Assembly (NCBI GenBank): GCA_012295275.1
Contig: CM022677.1
Span: forward strand, 13,174,889 to 13,236,888
Direction of reading: 5' to 3'
Length of the DNA stretch: 62,000 bases
Origin: Chrysomallon squamiferum
Taxonomy: Eukaryota; Mollusca; Gastropoda; Neomphalida; Peltospiridae
This document shows positions 1 through 12,489 of the stretch, in pieces; positions within the stretch are counted from its first letter, which is position 1; every line of letters starts with the position of its first letter. The position numbers were made by a program, and so were the translations under genes. Under the pieces are notes generated by a model that was not told where the DNA came from, made no database searches, and was given only the letters and a program-made list of their open reading frames with translations.

Positions 1-534
1 GTTGTTGTTGTTGTTGCTGCTGTTGTTGTTGTCAAAATGTCCATAACTTTTCCAAAACTTTCCATAGCTCACAAATCCAATTTTCCAAAACCATTTCCCT
101 GTAAACTGAATCACCAAACAATATTTTTCGTAGTTTAGAAACTGGAACTGGTTGGAATACCTGATTGTTGTTGCATTAAATCCTTTATTGTCTGGTGTTT
201 CACTGTATGCATGTTGACACCAAAAGTACAACAATACACACCTCAGTGTTGTAATCAGTTATACTGACAACTTATCACAGGTCTACACCGCCAGTCTGAC
301 AGAAGTTTGCAACAAGCGCCACCTATTGTTGATAATTAAAAAGTACTCTTTGTTTAGAATATTGGTGAAACAAACCATTTTTTTTTTCATGCATGTTATT
401 TACAGCAAGGACATGATTTTCCTGATCTAAGTACACTATAGTTTATTCCAGGTTACAACCAATTTTTATTTTGCGTTAAAATCTTATTTAAATGTAAATC
501 AAGGCAAAATAGTATACAGTAATACTACTACTAT

Positions 535-566
<32 letters not shown>

Positions 567-2500
567 ATAATAATAATAATAATAATAATAAAAATAATAA
601 CAGTAATAATAGTATTATTATTATTATTTTAAGATTTCATTTGTACTGTCAGTTGCATATGTTTTTACATGAAAATCACAAACCAATTCATCCGTAAATC
701 TTTGTATTTAAGCTTGTTAAACAAGCTTTGAAATAATAATTTCCATACTTTTTTGTTGTTTTGTTCTTTAAATTGTCAATGAAAATGGACAATATTCCAA
801 ATCAGTTAGGACTTAACTTTTGACATTTTCCTGATTTATATATGTCTGAACTATGCCTCATTAATATCTATCTGCATCCAGTGTGTGTGTGTGTGTGTTT
901 GCGTGTTTAAAGTTTATTAAAGACAAAAGAAAAAAATTAAAAATTAAAACAACATAACCTGTTTAGAAATTATTTATTAACTTTCATTAACAATTCTGTT
1001 ATACATAATAACAACAACAATAACAACAACAGCAATACTGATATACTCTGTTTCTCTTACACAAATGCACACATATTAATTTTAAAATAATGCTTAGTTT
1101 TAGTTATGAAATATAAAACATAACACTACAAGAAATATATTATTATTTAAAAATGTCTTACTACTTATTTTGTATGCTAGTAAACACATATCCCTAATAA
1201 GCTGGAATTGTTGCTATCATCATTTTCCTTTTCTCTTTCAATTCTTTTTTTTAAATCTTAAATATCTATATATATATATATAATCTGTGGATATATCAGA
1301 ACTTGAAAAGAATAAAAGAAATTTAAAATTTCAATACAAATGAAACTATGATAAAACTGTCTCTCTCTCTCTGTATGTGTGTGTGTCGTCCTCTCACTCT
1401 CTCAGCTGTACTATGAATTCTACATATATTTAAATATGTGCACACGTGTGTGTATGTATGTCTTTATAACTGTGTCCATGATATATTTTTGTTTATATGT
1501 CCAGTGTTTATTTATAAAATATGTATCTGACTAATCAACAATTTGGTGGAATTGTCTGAACTAAGGTTAGTACACATTCTACAATTAATACTCAAAGTTC
1601 AAAAATCCATGTTATCCTTAGAAAATTAGAAACATTATGAAATACAGATGAATGATATATATTTCTGTTTTTTCAAAGATAATCTTTTTTAAATTCTAGA
1701 ACTGTATAATTCTATAAATAGCTATTAAAGCCCACAGAGATAATGAGAGAAAACTAAACTATTATTATTATTATTATTATTCCAGAAAGGTATTGAAGAA
1801 TTTAACTGTACCTTTGTCTGTTGATGAGATAAAACATAGTTCAGTGGATGCAATGTTAGTATACATATCGGCATATATATATATATGCCACACATATGGA
1901 CAACACAGTCAGTAGAGTAAATGAGACATTACTACTAATCTTTTTTAATTTCTTTTTTAATTTATAAATTTATCTTAATTTTCATTGATAGTAGTACAGT
2001 AGTGGTATTTAGGATTAGTATTTCTGTTATTATTATTATTATTATTATTAATAGGTAGTAGTAGCAATAATGGTGGTAGAGGTAGTAGTATTGGTGGTGG
2101 TATTGCTAATAGCAGTAGCACTGTTAGCACATAGTACATTGGAATAGTAGTAATAGTAGCAGTAGTATTTCACAGATTTTGGGCTCAGTAACACTTAAAA
2201 ATCACTAAGTAAATCATCTGTAAATCATTATTTATTAATTATATTTTTTGTAATTAAATATTTTAGAATAAGATAGCTGTTTTAAATTTCAAAAGATATA
2301 CATGTTACAGAATACTAATTTAAAAATATTAGATTATAATTTATATACAATTTATATACAATTTATTAAAATGAAAATAGTTGTTTTAATATTTCTAACA
2401 AATCTGTTTTGTAACATAATACCTTATAAATTAGTTTTTATTATTAATATTTCAACCAGACGTGCAATTAAATAACTTCAGAAAATAACATTAATTAAAA
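1..2500. other. AT-rich non-coding stretch with short microsatellites
   Basis: I see no convincing gene here. The stretch holds short GTT, CTA/ATA, ATT, TG and TA microsatellites, for example near 1-30, 522-620, 880-900, 1262-1282, 1760-1785 and 2030-2052. The open frames are short and come from the repeats. Confidence 0.6.
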
Positions 2501-2560
2501 CATTAATTTTGCTGTTTAAACATAAATGTATTCTCTACCTGTGTGGCTACTGGTCTCCTG

Positions 2561-2723
2561 TCCTGTCTAATCATGTCCTGTCTAATCATGTCCTGTCTAA
2601 TCAAGTCCTGTCTAATCAAGTCCTGTCTAATCATGTCCTGTCTAATCATGTCCTGTCTAATCAAGTCCTGTCTAATCATGTCCTGTCTAATCATGTCCTG
2701 TCTAATCGTGTCCTGTCTAATCA
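2561..2723 (+). repeat. 15-bp minisatellite, about 11 copies
   Basis: The unit TCCTGTCTAATCATG is repeated about 10.9 times with a few A/T/G substitutions at its end. The array starts a few bases inside the intron, next to the splice donor of the neighbouring minus-strand vWA exon. It explains the long overlapping reading frames on both strands here. Confidence 0.95.
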
Positions 2724-2730
2724 CTGATAC

Positions 2731-2947
2731 CTAGCCAAGTGCTTGTTCCTCCATTAGGATAGGCCAGGCTTTGAATGGACGTTCTGTATGAATTGATGTC
2801 TTTGGTCAGTGTGATATTGGCATTGAGAACATGGCTGTAGAGAACAAGACCCATTGAAACATCACTGCTGAGAGTGTACAGGTTTGTAGCTAGTCCATTC
2901 AGAGCATTTTTCACACCATTATTGAAGATTAATTGAAATATAGTGTT
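2731..2947 (-). CDS. von Willebrand factor A domain exon (internal, partial gene)
   Basis: The minus-strand reading contains NALNGLATNLYTLSSDVSMG, then GLVLYSHV, a leucine/threonine strand and PNGGTSTWLG. This is the second half of a vWA domain: helix, strand, and the GGTST segment that supplies the MIDAS threonine. vWA domains bind extracellular ligands through a metal ion. The exon probably starts after an AG at 2948-2949 and ends at 2731, before GTATCA. Its length would be 217 nt. The first MIDAS loop (DxSxS) should be on an upstream exon that I did not find. A decayed relative lies at 26.1 kb, just downstream of a TSR array, so this exon may come from a duplicated TSR-vWA gene. The domain call is fairly sure. 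The acceptor and gene membership are not. Confidence 0.7.
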
Positions 2948-2949
2948 CT

Positions 2950-4660
2950 TGGATTATTCCTACATGTTTACTTTGATTTCTCTTTATACAACTTTATACG
3001 TAGATGACAAGATATGTTATTATTAAATATTTGTCTTTTGTTGTATTAAAAGGGAGAAAAATAATAATTCTCATTCTAAAATGTAATACAAATTCTTTGA
3101 TACATTATGGATTAAAGTTCCACAGAGGCTCTTCCTGGAATGATAGCAAATATCTTGTATCTCTCCTGTAACCAAACTGCTTTTTTGGGAGGTTGCAAAG
3201 ATCTGTAATATATTTAAATTAATTTCATTTTTTTTCTTTTTTTTTTTCTTTATGTTTACATATTAAAGAAGAAACAAATTCACATTATCTGATGTTTCAT
3301 TCCATATTGTAGCAAATGCTAATTCATTTTGTTGTTAAATTAAAAATATCTAAGTGTTTGTCGTCAGGTGAGTGTGTATGTGTGTGCAGGTCTGCATGTG
3401 TGTGTATGTGTGTGTGTGAGTATGTGTGTGTGTGAGTATGTGTGTGTGTGTGTGCACGCCTCTTTACTTGTTAGTTTGAATTTCATTTTAATGAAAATAA
3501 AAAATAAAATAAAATGGATTCAATGTACTTTTCTGATTATTATTATTATTATTATTATTACTACTATTGCAATTATTATTACTGTTATTACTATTATTAT
3601 TGTTTTTATTACTGCTACTGCCATTATTATTATTACTATTACTCTGATTATTATCATTATCATTATTATTATGTAATGACATACTTTGACTAGGAGTGTG
3701 TGTGTGTGTGTCTGTGTGTGTGCCCGAAAGCTTGTGTGTACGTGTATGTGTTTGTGTTTGAATATTATTATGTATACATGTTATTGCTGGTGTGTGGGTC
3801 TATATGAATATATATGACTATTCTAAAACATGGATGTATATGAGTGTTAGTGTATGTTTGTGTGCAAGCGTGCATGTATGTGAATGTGTTTTACAGTAAT
3901 AGTACATATTCAACTATTTGTGTATTTTGTGTCTATAACAGGGTAGTTATTATCAACCTGCTAAACACTTGTTTATATAAATAATCAGACTGGATGAGAG
4001 ACTGTTTCAATCACAGGGTGACAACATTTGTAAAAAAAGCAATGTTCAGATGTGACATAGGTATCTGTATTTTCTGCAGAGAGAGAGCTTTTGTGTGGTG
4101 TTTGTGAAGACAAATCAGTATTTTACTCCCTCTTACTATTTGTACTTCTTTTTTATATACAACCTCTAAATAGCAGTAATTACTCTTTAAAATAGAATGA
4201 CGATAAACACCAGTACACGTTGAGTGAAATGCATTACTACTGAGAACTAACTTAGAAGCAGTGCATTATGTGTATAGGGTAAGTGAATCAAGATAAGCCC
4301 ATAATTTGAAAAAGATGAAGTGTAAATGATTGTAAATGAAAACAATCCAACAAAATGTTACTCTCTGTTAGTATGCACTGACAGTGTTCACACTAAATGA
4401 ATGATAATTTTCAAAAATAAAAATATTGTCAAATAAAACTGACCAATACTGGTAGCTCAAAGACAACTTCATCCTTCCTTGACCATTTTATTTGCCTGTC
4501 TCTCTCCTACACTGTCACATTCATCTAGCTAAATGGTGTTAGATATGTATGTATGTTTGTATGTGTGTGAATATGTGTTTTTTCTTATTATTGAGAGAAA
4601 TTGGATATGCAAGTATAATGTGTGTTCAAGAGTGTGTATGTATTTCTGAGAGAGAGAGAT
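2950..4660. other. non-coding, TG and ATT microsatellite rich
   Basis: Apart from the weak exon candidate at 3112-3205, this stretch holds TG-type repeats (about 3368-3460, 3695-3760, 3840-3890) and an ATT/ACT block (3535-3672). The 102-residue plus-strand frame is only translated repeat. Confidence 0.6.
3112..3205 (-). other. possible small exon of the vWA gene (weak)
   Basis: On the minus strand a TTACAG acceptor-like site is followed by about 30 open codons ending at a TAA. The peptide is not recognisable. It lies upstream of the vWA exon in the gene's direction, yet it contains a stop, so it would have to belong to another transcript or be chance. Confidence 0.15.
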
Positions 4661-4669
4661 GATGAAAAG

Positions 4670-6545
4670 ATAGAGTGGAAGTTTGATAGACACAGAGCCA
4701 GACATACAGAGAGATGTGTATAATGAGAAGAGTATATAATTAGTGAGATAGACTGACAGACACAGACATACAGAGAGATGTGTGTAATGAGAAGGGTATA
4801 TAATTAGTGAGATAGACTGACAGACACAGAGCCAGACATACAGAGATGTGTATAATGAGAAGGGTATATAATTAGTGAGATAGACTGACAGACACAGACA
4901 CAGACATACAGAGAGATGTGTATGTGTATAATGAGAAGAGTATATAATTAGTGAGATAGACTGACAGACACAGAGCCAGACATACAGAGAGATGTGTAAT
5001 GAGAAGAGTATATAATTAGTGAGATAGACAGACACACACAGATACAGACATACAGAGAGATGTGTGTAATGAGAAGGGTATATAATTAGTGAGATAGACT
5101 GACAGACACAGAGCCAGACATACAGAGAGATGTGTGTAATGAGAAGGGTATATAATTAGTGAGATAGGACTGAGACTGAACCAGACATACAGAGACATAT
5201 AATTAGCCAGACATACAGAGAGATACAGAGAGATGTGTAATGAGAAGAGTATATAATTAGTGAGATAGGACTGACAGACACAGACATACAGAGAGATGTG
5301 TGTAATGAGAAGGGTATATAATTAGTGAGATAGACTGACAGACACAGACATACAGAGAGATGTGTATAATGAGAAGGGTATATAATTAGTGAGATAGACT
5401 GACAGACACAGATACAGACATACAGAGAGATGTGTGTAATGAGAAGGGTATATAATTAGTGAGATAGACTGACAGACACAGAGCCAGACATACAGAGAGA
5501 TGTGTATAATGAGAAGGGTATATAATTAGTGAGATAGACTGACAGACACACAGAGAGATAGAGACATACAGAGAGAGATGTGTGTGTAATGAGAAGGGTA
5601 TATAATTAGTGAGATAGACTGACAGACACAGAGCCAGACATACAGAGAGATGTGTGTAATGAGAAGGGTATATAATTAGTGAGATAGACTGACAGACACA
5701 GATACAGACATACAGAGAGATGTGTGTAATGAGAAGGGTATATAATTAGTGAGATAGACACAGAGCCAGACATACAGAGTGTGTAATGAGAAGGGTATAT
5801 AATTAGTGAGATAGACTGACAGACACAGAGCCAGACATACAGAGAGATGTGTATAATGAGAAGGGTATATAATTAGTGAGATAGACTGACAGACACAGAG
5901 CCAGACATACAGAGAGATGTGTGTAATGAGAAGGTATATAATTAGTGAGATAGACTGACAGACACAGAGTCAGACATACAGAGAGATGTGTATAATGAGA
6001 AGGGTATATAATTAGTGAGATAGACTGACAGACACAGACATACAGAGAGAAGGGTATATAATTAGTGAGATAGACACAGACAGAGATACAGACATACAGA
6101 GAGATGTGTATAATGAGAAGGGTATATAATTAGTGAGATAGACTGACAGACACAGACACAGACATACAGAGAGATGTGTGTGTAATGAGAAGGGTATATA
6201 ATTAGTGAGATAGACTGAGCCAGACACAGAGAATAGTCAGACATACAGAGAGATGTGTATAATGAGAAGGGTATATAATTAGTGAGATAGACTGACAGAC
6301 ACAGACACAGAGAAGGGTATATAATTAGTGAGATAGACTGATACACAGAGATGTGTATACATGTGTAGAGAAGGGTATATAATTAGTGAGATAGACTGAC
6401 AGACACACAGTCAGACATACAGAGAGATGTGTGTAATGAGAAGAGTATATAATTAGTGAGATAGACTGACAGACACAGAGCCAGACATACAGAGAGATGT
6501 GTGTAATGAGAAGGGTATATAATTAGTGAGATAGACTGACAGAGA
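4670..6545. repeat. tandem satellite of about 65-70 bp, roughly 28 units
   Basis: Each unit contains GAGATAGACTGACAGACACA, an ACAGAGAGATGTGT segment, AATGAGAAGGG and TATATAATTAGT. Units vary by small deletions and by CAGAGC versus CAGATA variants. The minus-strand frames with repeated LTNYIPFSL words are translations of the satellite and not genes. Confidence 0.95.
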
Positions 6546-6559
6546 GGAAGACATAAGAT

Positions 6560-8208
6560 AACAGGCACACAGACAGATATAGAGATATATAGAGAGATCT
6601 ATGCTGATAGGCATATGTGTATGAGTAATAAAGTGTTAGTAAGTTCATGTGTTAGAGAGAGAGAATGGATTTTTGTAATGAGTAAGCGGATTAGAGTGCG
6701 TATGTTGGTATATGCGTGTTTTGTAGATAGATGGATAGATAGATAGACAGACATACCGGCAGGCAAGTAAATTCATTGGTAGAGAGACACAATAAGAACA
6801 TTTTTGAGATAACATTATTATGAATGAACATAGGGATAGAGCAGTGGAGAAAACTGTTTGTTTGGATTATCAATGACATATTAATAGTAAAATAATTCCT
6901 ATAAGCTAAGAATACTAAAGACATTTCAATATACTCAGTCTTTCAAGGTAATTTCTTTTTACAATTCTGTATATCAAAATATTTCAGTATCCATGCAGGA
7001 TCATTTATTCCTAAATGTCATTTTTTAAATACATTTTTAAATCTGGTTTCAAAAGTCCAGTAAAAATCTCTTTCTATAAACCTGCTTGTCTACCTGAGAA
7101 TCTCAGTTATACATTTGTACATGTTTCTGTCATCCTTCTGTCTCAAACATAACAAAGCACACCATCCTTCTACACATCTCATTGTCTGTTTATCTATCAG
7201 TGTATTCACCTCTATATCTACCTGTATATGCTGCAGTCAAATGTACATGTATGTGTATGTGTGTGTGTGTGTGTGTATGTATCTGCATGTGTGTCTGTGT
7301 GTCTGTCTGTGCATGTGTCTGTATGTGTGTGTGTGTGTTTGCTCTCCGAAGTTTCAAAGTGTATTTCCAATCCATCTGTCTGTCTGTCTATCTATATATA
7401 ATGCTTCTATGTGTATGCCTGCTTTACTCTCTCTATCACTCTCCTTACACACAGAGATAGAACACACACACACACACACACACACACCTACCTAAACTAT
7501 TCTATTGTTTCTGTCTGTCTGTACAGCTACCTCTACATTCACCTACCTGTCTCTGTCTGTATAATTAATGTGTATAATAATGATAATGATGAATATAATA
7601 AATTAAATAATAATAATTAATGACAACAATAATAGTAGTAGTAGTAGATAACAATAACAAACATTATAATAGTACTTACTGATTATAAAATACGTAATAC
7701 ATGTTAAACAAGAAAAAGAAGGAATTGATGTTTTTATTTAAACAGTATATATATGGTATCATGTTTTTGCTTACATTAAACACTAATATTATGATGGAAG
7801 GAGGAAATGTGTTTTTAAAGAGACATGTGATAAAATATTTTAAATCTGATTCCATTAATAACTGAACTGAACTGTACTGTAGAAAAAGTTCATGAAAGGA
7901 AACACAGATCTCTTTCATAGATCAATTTCAGATCATCTTAGTTTTTATTTATTTATTTTAATAAAACAATTATAAGGTTTATATAAAATTTGGAAAACGA
8001 GATATTTAAAAAATAACTTTTAATAATTAGTACATGTATCTTGGTAAAGATAAGAAATTTTAAAAAATATTTCCCCAATTCATTTTTCATAAAAAAGGTT
8101 TCTTTAAATTCATTTCTGAAAACATCACACCAATGATGATTTTTTAATTTTATTTGATACAAACAAGAAAAATGAAAATAACAATAAAGATTAAAAATAA
8201 ATCAACAA
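6560..8208. other. non-coding, microsatellite rich, up to the assembly gap
   Basis: Contains GATA/GACA runs (6720-6760), TG runs (7240-7340), a CA run (7465-7488) and AT-rich unique DNA. No exon-like signal was recognised. Confidence 0.6.
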
Positions 8209-8408
8209 NNNNNNNNNNNNNNNNNNNNNNNNNNNNNNNNNNNNNNNNNNNNNNNNNNNNNNNNNNNNNNNNNNNNNNNNNNNNNNNNNNNNNNNNNNNN
8301 NNNNNNNNNNNNNNNNNNNNNNNNNNNNNNNNNNNNNNNNNNNNNNNNNNNNNNNNNNNNNNNNNNNNNNNNNNNNNNNNNNNNNNNNNNNNNNNNNNNN
8401 NNNNNNNN
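8209..8408. other. assembly gap of 200 N
   Basis: Exactly 200 consecutive N bases, which looks like a standard-size gap placeholder, so the true distance is unknown. Frames crossing it are meaningless. Confidence 1.
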
Positions 8409-11130
8409 ATAAAGTAAGATACAGAGGAAAAAACACTCCTCAAGAAGAAATGAAAAATATACAGTGTTTGGATGTGGATGAGCCTTCAGAAAGAAAGAAC
8501 AGAAACAATTCAGGAAGAATCTCGATATGGAGTCTAATTAAATGTCAGTTTTAAGTGACACTAGTTATTAATCTTGTATGCAAACTCTGATTAGCATTAT
8601 TAAGTAAATAAATACTGTACAGTAACGTGATATTAGCCAAACTAACGAAAAGTTTTGTCTCATTTTTATTATTATTATTATTATTTTTATTTTTTATTTT
8701 ATTGTTATTGTTGTTATTAAAGCTTAAAAAATTCGTATAAAGAATAAACATAATAAAATACTCATAAAACTATGAAACAACAACAACAACAACAAAAAAT
8801 AAATATAAAAATAAAAACAGTTTGGGTCAGTAAACATGGCTGAAATAGACAATTTATACTCCGATCTACCAACCCAGTAAACAGTTTAATAAACAAGACA
8901 GAAACTTTAGAAACTATTACAAATAAACAGTGGCAATCAAACGTAAATAAAGAGAAAAGTCCACTGAGGTGTTTACGTAATCGATATAGAAGAGTTTTAA
9001 TAAAAAGCTCAGTAAAAGAGATTATAAGACATTCCACAGTGAAAAAATTAATCTAGTGTGACGTTGTTAGTCTCTAGGTCAACCAGTCCCTGGCTACCTA
9101 CATACATTCCGCAGTATTAGCTCAAAAACAAAATTATAAAAAATTAAAAAAATATACAAAACTTTTATAATATTCAAAAGATAAATCGTTTCGAGTAAAG
9201 CATCTGTTAACAAGATAGACCTTAAGTGAAAACATTTATTTTACAATTACGAAAAAATGTTATAGCAACTACTCACTGGGTGTATTCATTAATGATTCAC
9301 AGGAAACTTTTCCATCAACAGCTGAGCAGTATAGACGTATTTTTAAATGTCAGAATATTATGAAATGCTTTGTTGTAAAGCGCTGTGGTGATTTAAGTTT
9401 TAATGATGGCTTCTGCATTATGGACTAAAGACCTAATTACTGAATGTATGGTTGAGGAATGCAGGAACACTGTGTGGATGGATGGGTGTTTGTAAGCATG
9501 TATGGAGAGACTGGTGGATGGAGGAGTAGAGAGATTTCTGATAAATTAATGCATGAAAGGATAGATTGAGACATGAAAATATCGGCTAGACAGAAATCAG
9601 ATTGATGTAGGATGAAACACAAGAGAGACAGAGAGAGACAGACAGAGACAGAGCGAGAGCATGGGCTGTTATAAATCTATAGAAACAAGTCAGAATTCCT
9701 GTCTCCCTCTCACTATTATAATTTGTGCTCGTTAATATCAGTAATTACTCTTTAAAACAAAATAACAAATATTTACATTTTGTAAGGTGTAAATAGTCAA
9801 CAGAAAATATTTACAAAAAAAAAAAAATAGAAAAAAAAAAAGAAAGAAAAGGAATGTAATAACAACGTAAACATTAACACATTTGAATTTAGGTATGATT
9901 AAAGTGTTTTACAATAGTTTCATTTTGCTTTTATTCAGCATAAATATATGTATGATAATTTTTGTTTCATTATCGCAACATTAAATCAATTTTAAAACAT
10001 CTGGCTGATACTTTGATGCAGCAGCATATGATTTCCTTGCCATACCGGTTTCTATAAATTTCCATATCTATTTTTTCTATTTTTCTGTCTTTCAATCTCT
10101 GTATTCATCCAGCACTCTAATTGTCTTTCTGACTCTCTGTCTGTCTGTTCGTCTATTCATCTATTCTTCTCTTTCTGTAAATTTGTAAATTTGTCAACAC
10201 TGTGGGTCTGTTCATCAGTCTCTCTGTTAAACTTACAGATATTAAAACCTTCTGTCTGTTTGTCCAGCTATCTGTCCATATATAATCAATATAGCTATCT
10301 ATGTGTTTCTTTCTATCTATCTCTCTTTCTCTCTCTGAAACTCTCTTTAAACTGTTCAGTATTTGAACATATTTGTCACTCTAATATGTTTCTCTAACTG
10401 TCCGAATCCGTTATTCTGTTCATTAATCTTTCTCTCGCTATCTGCGTGTTTGTCTGTCTGTTCTCTCTGTGTTTCTGTATGTTAGTCTAACCAGTCAGCC
10501 TTATTATAACCATCTACAATCCATGTAACCATGTTTTTACTATCTATCTGTCCACCAATCTGTTTATCTATCAACCTGTCTCTTTATCATTCATCATCAA
10601 TTCATCTGTATAGTGAATATCTCTCTATCACTTGTTTCTCTCTCTGCCTTTATCACTTCTATGTCTCTCTACTGATAAATGTATCATTTCTCTGTCTCTC
10701 TACACGAACCAGTATCCCAAATCACTCTCTGCCTAAATGTCAATTATCTGTCTGTTTCTCTCCACCTATCTCCGTCACTTTCCCCTTTCGCTGTATCTCT
10801 GCCACTTGTCTACATCACTCTCTACGCCTATATCTCTATCCCATGACTTTCTCTATCTATCTCTTTAGTTATATCTTGATTATGTGTTTCTGTCTCTCTA
10901 TGTCTGTCCCATGACTCAGCCTTCCTACCTATTATCTTCTCTATCAGTTGGCTCTACCTCTCTCTACCTTTACCTAGATCACATCTGTCCCTCTACCTTT
11001 CTATCTGCCTCTCTTCCTGTATCTCTTATAGTGTCTCTTGTCTAACTACATCTGTCTATCCCATGTATCAGCCTTTCTATATTTGTCTGTCTCTACTTAT
11101 TTCTCGATAACTTGTCTCTACTAAATTTAA
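8409..11130. other. non-coding stretch; pyrimidine-rich from about 10.05 kb
   Basis: 8409-10040 is AT-rich with no recognised gene. From 10050 to 11130 the plus strand is a degenerate TCTG/TCTA/CTCT pyrimidine tract. The 127-residue frame at 10531-10914 is serine/leucine/isoleucine low complexity generated by that tract. Confidence 0.6.
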
Positions 11131-11169
11131 GATATTTTTCAATGCCAAAACTATTGATTTCACCACCAA

Positions 11170-11225
11170 ATATGGGGCCAAATTTACCCCATCCATAGGG
11201 GCCAGTATTGCCCCAAGTGGTGGAG
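11170..11225. repeat. two adjacent GGGGCC...CCCC small hairpins
   Basis: The sequence alternates GGGGCCA and (T)ACCCC/GCCCC blocks twice within about 50 bases, so each GGGGC block can pair with a following block. It is unusually GC-rich for this region. A further CACCCC lies near 11396. The function is unknown. Confidence 0.4.
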
Positions 11226-11964
11226 TAAAATAAAACGCATATTTCTTGCCTAATTATCACATATTAATCAAGTTTCTTCTGCTGAACTTAATAACTGATT
11301 ATCTGTTTACCTGTTATAACTTATCACTTATGTTTTGAAATCTCATAATGGAGTATAGCGGCTGCAAGTCATAATATACCTCGGGTGCCAGAATCACCCC
11401 AACTTATTCTACTAGTTTTTAATAAAATAATGTTAGTGAATTTAGTAAATTCAGTAAATGATCTATATTCAGGCGACTTGAATTCTCTTTTTCTTTTTTA
11501 ATTTTTTTAAATTTTACTCAACACTCAGTCTTTTTTGTATTTTTACCAACGTGCGTGGTAAATAGAGTTATTTCTCTTAGACCACGAACTTATGAAATAG
11601 ATTACTCCTCGCATATACGAGGTGACGGTAAATTAGATTTGTTGCTTTTAGATGAAAATAACCAATTCTGTATAATGTTTTGTAGCAGACAGAACCAGGT
11701 TATTAAAATTCCCTGCATTTTCTTTGTCTTTTAACAAACCAGTTTCCTGTATATTTTGTTTATTTAACATGATATTATTTTTTTAATGAATTATTGTAAA
11801 GTTGCTATTTCATTTATTGTTTTTCATTTAATTTTATTTATTTATTTAATTTTTTTATTTCAGTTGAAAAAGTAGTTAGGAAAGGCGCTGGTTTATTCTT
11901 TATCAGTGTAAATCATAAAAAGTTCAGAAAGTAGACGTAAAATAATTGAATTTTGAAGTTTAAA

Positions 11965-12119
11965 AACTTCCGAAAACTCACGGAAACTTCCGATCAAAAT
12001 CCAATATGGCTGCATCGGACGCCGATCAGTGTTCACAAACTTTTAAAGCTGTTGTCCTTTATAATGCAATAATTCTACATGAATCATTAAAAGTAATTTG
12101 GAGAAGTATGTCCATATAA
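11965..12119 (+). promoter_or_regulatory. candidate promoter and first coding segment of an unidentified gene
   Basis: Several TTCCG words (ETS-type cores) lie at about 11968-11995, followed by CCAAT and then ATGGCTGC at 12006, which also resembles a YY1 start-site element. The ATG opens 38 codons (MAASDADQCSQTFKAVVLYN at the start) before a stop. Whether this is a first exon cannot be decided here. No protein family is recognised. Confidence 0.3.
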
Positions 12120-12440
12120 CCAATGCCTCTTATACATAGATGGCTAATACTGTAGAGTAATTGCTGAAAAGGTGGTAACATTTCTTTATTGATTCTTTTG
12201 TTCTCTTTTTTTCTCTCTTTTTTTGTTTTGTAACGTTGACGTATAATACTATCTCGTAGCCATTTCGTACTATTTTTTTTTTCACATATTATTACGATAT
12301 CGCCAGGCCAAAAAATAAAAAATAATAATACAAAAAATTTAAAAAATAAGTAAATTAATGAAAATAAATTAAATAATTGAAATAAAATAAAATAAAATGA
12401 CGCTGGTTGGAGAGATGGATTTATCCATATAGATATACAC

Positions 12441-12489
<49 letters not shown>

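Noticed and set aside
4529-6568. Long minus-strand frames with repeated LTNYIPFSL words
   Set aside because: They follow the satellite unit exactly and have no start, splice or family signal of their own.
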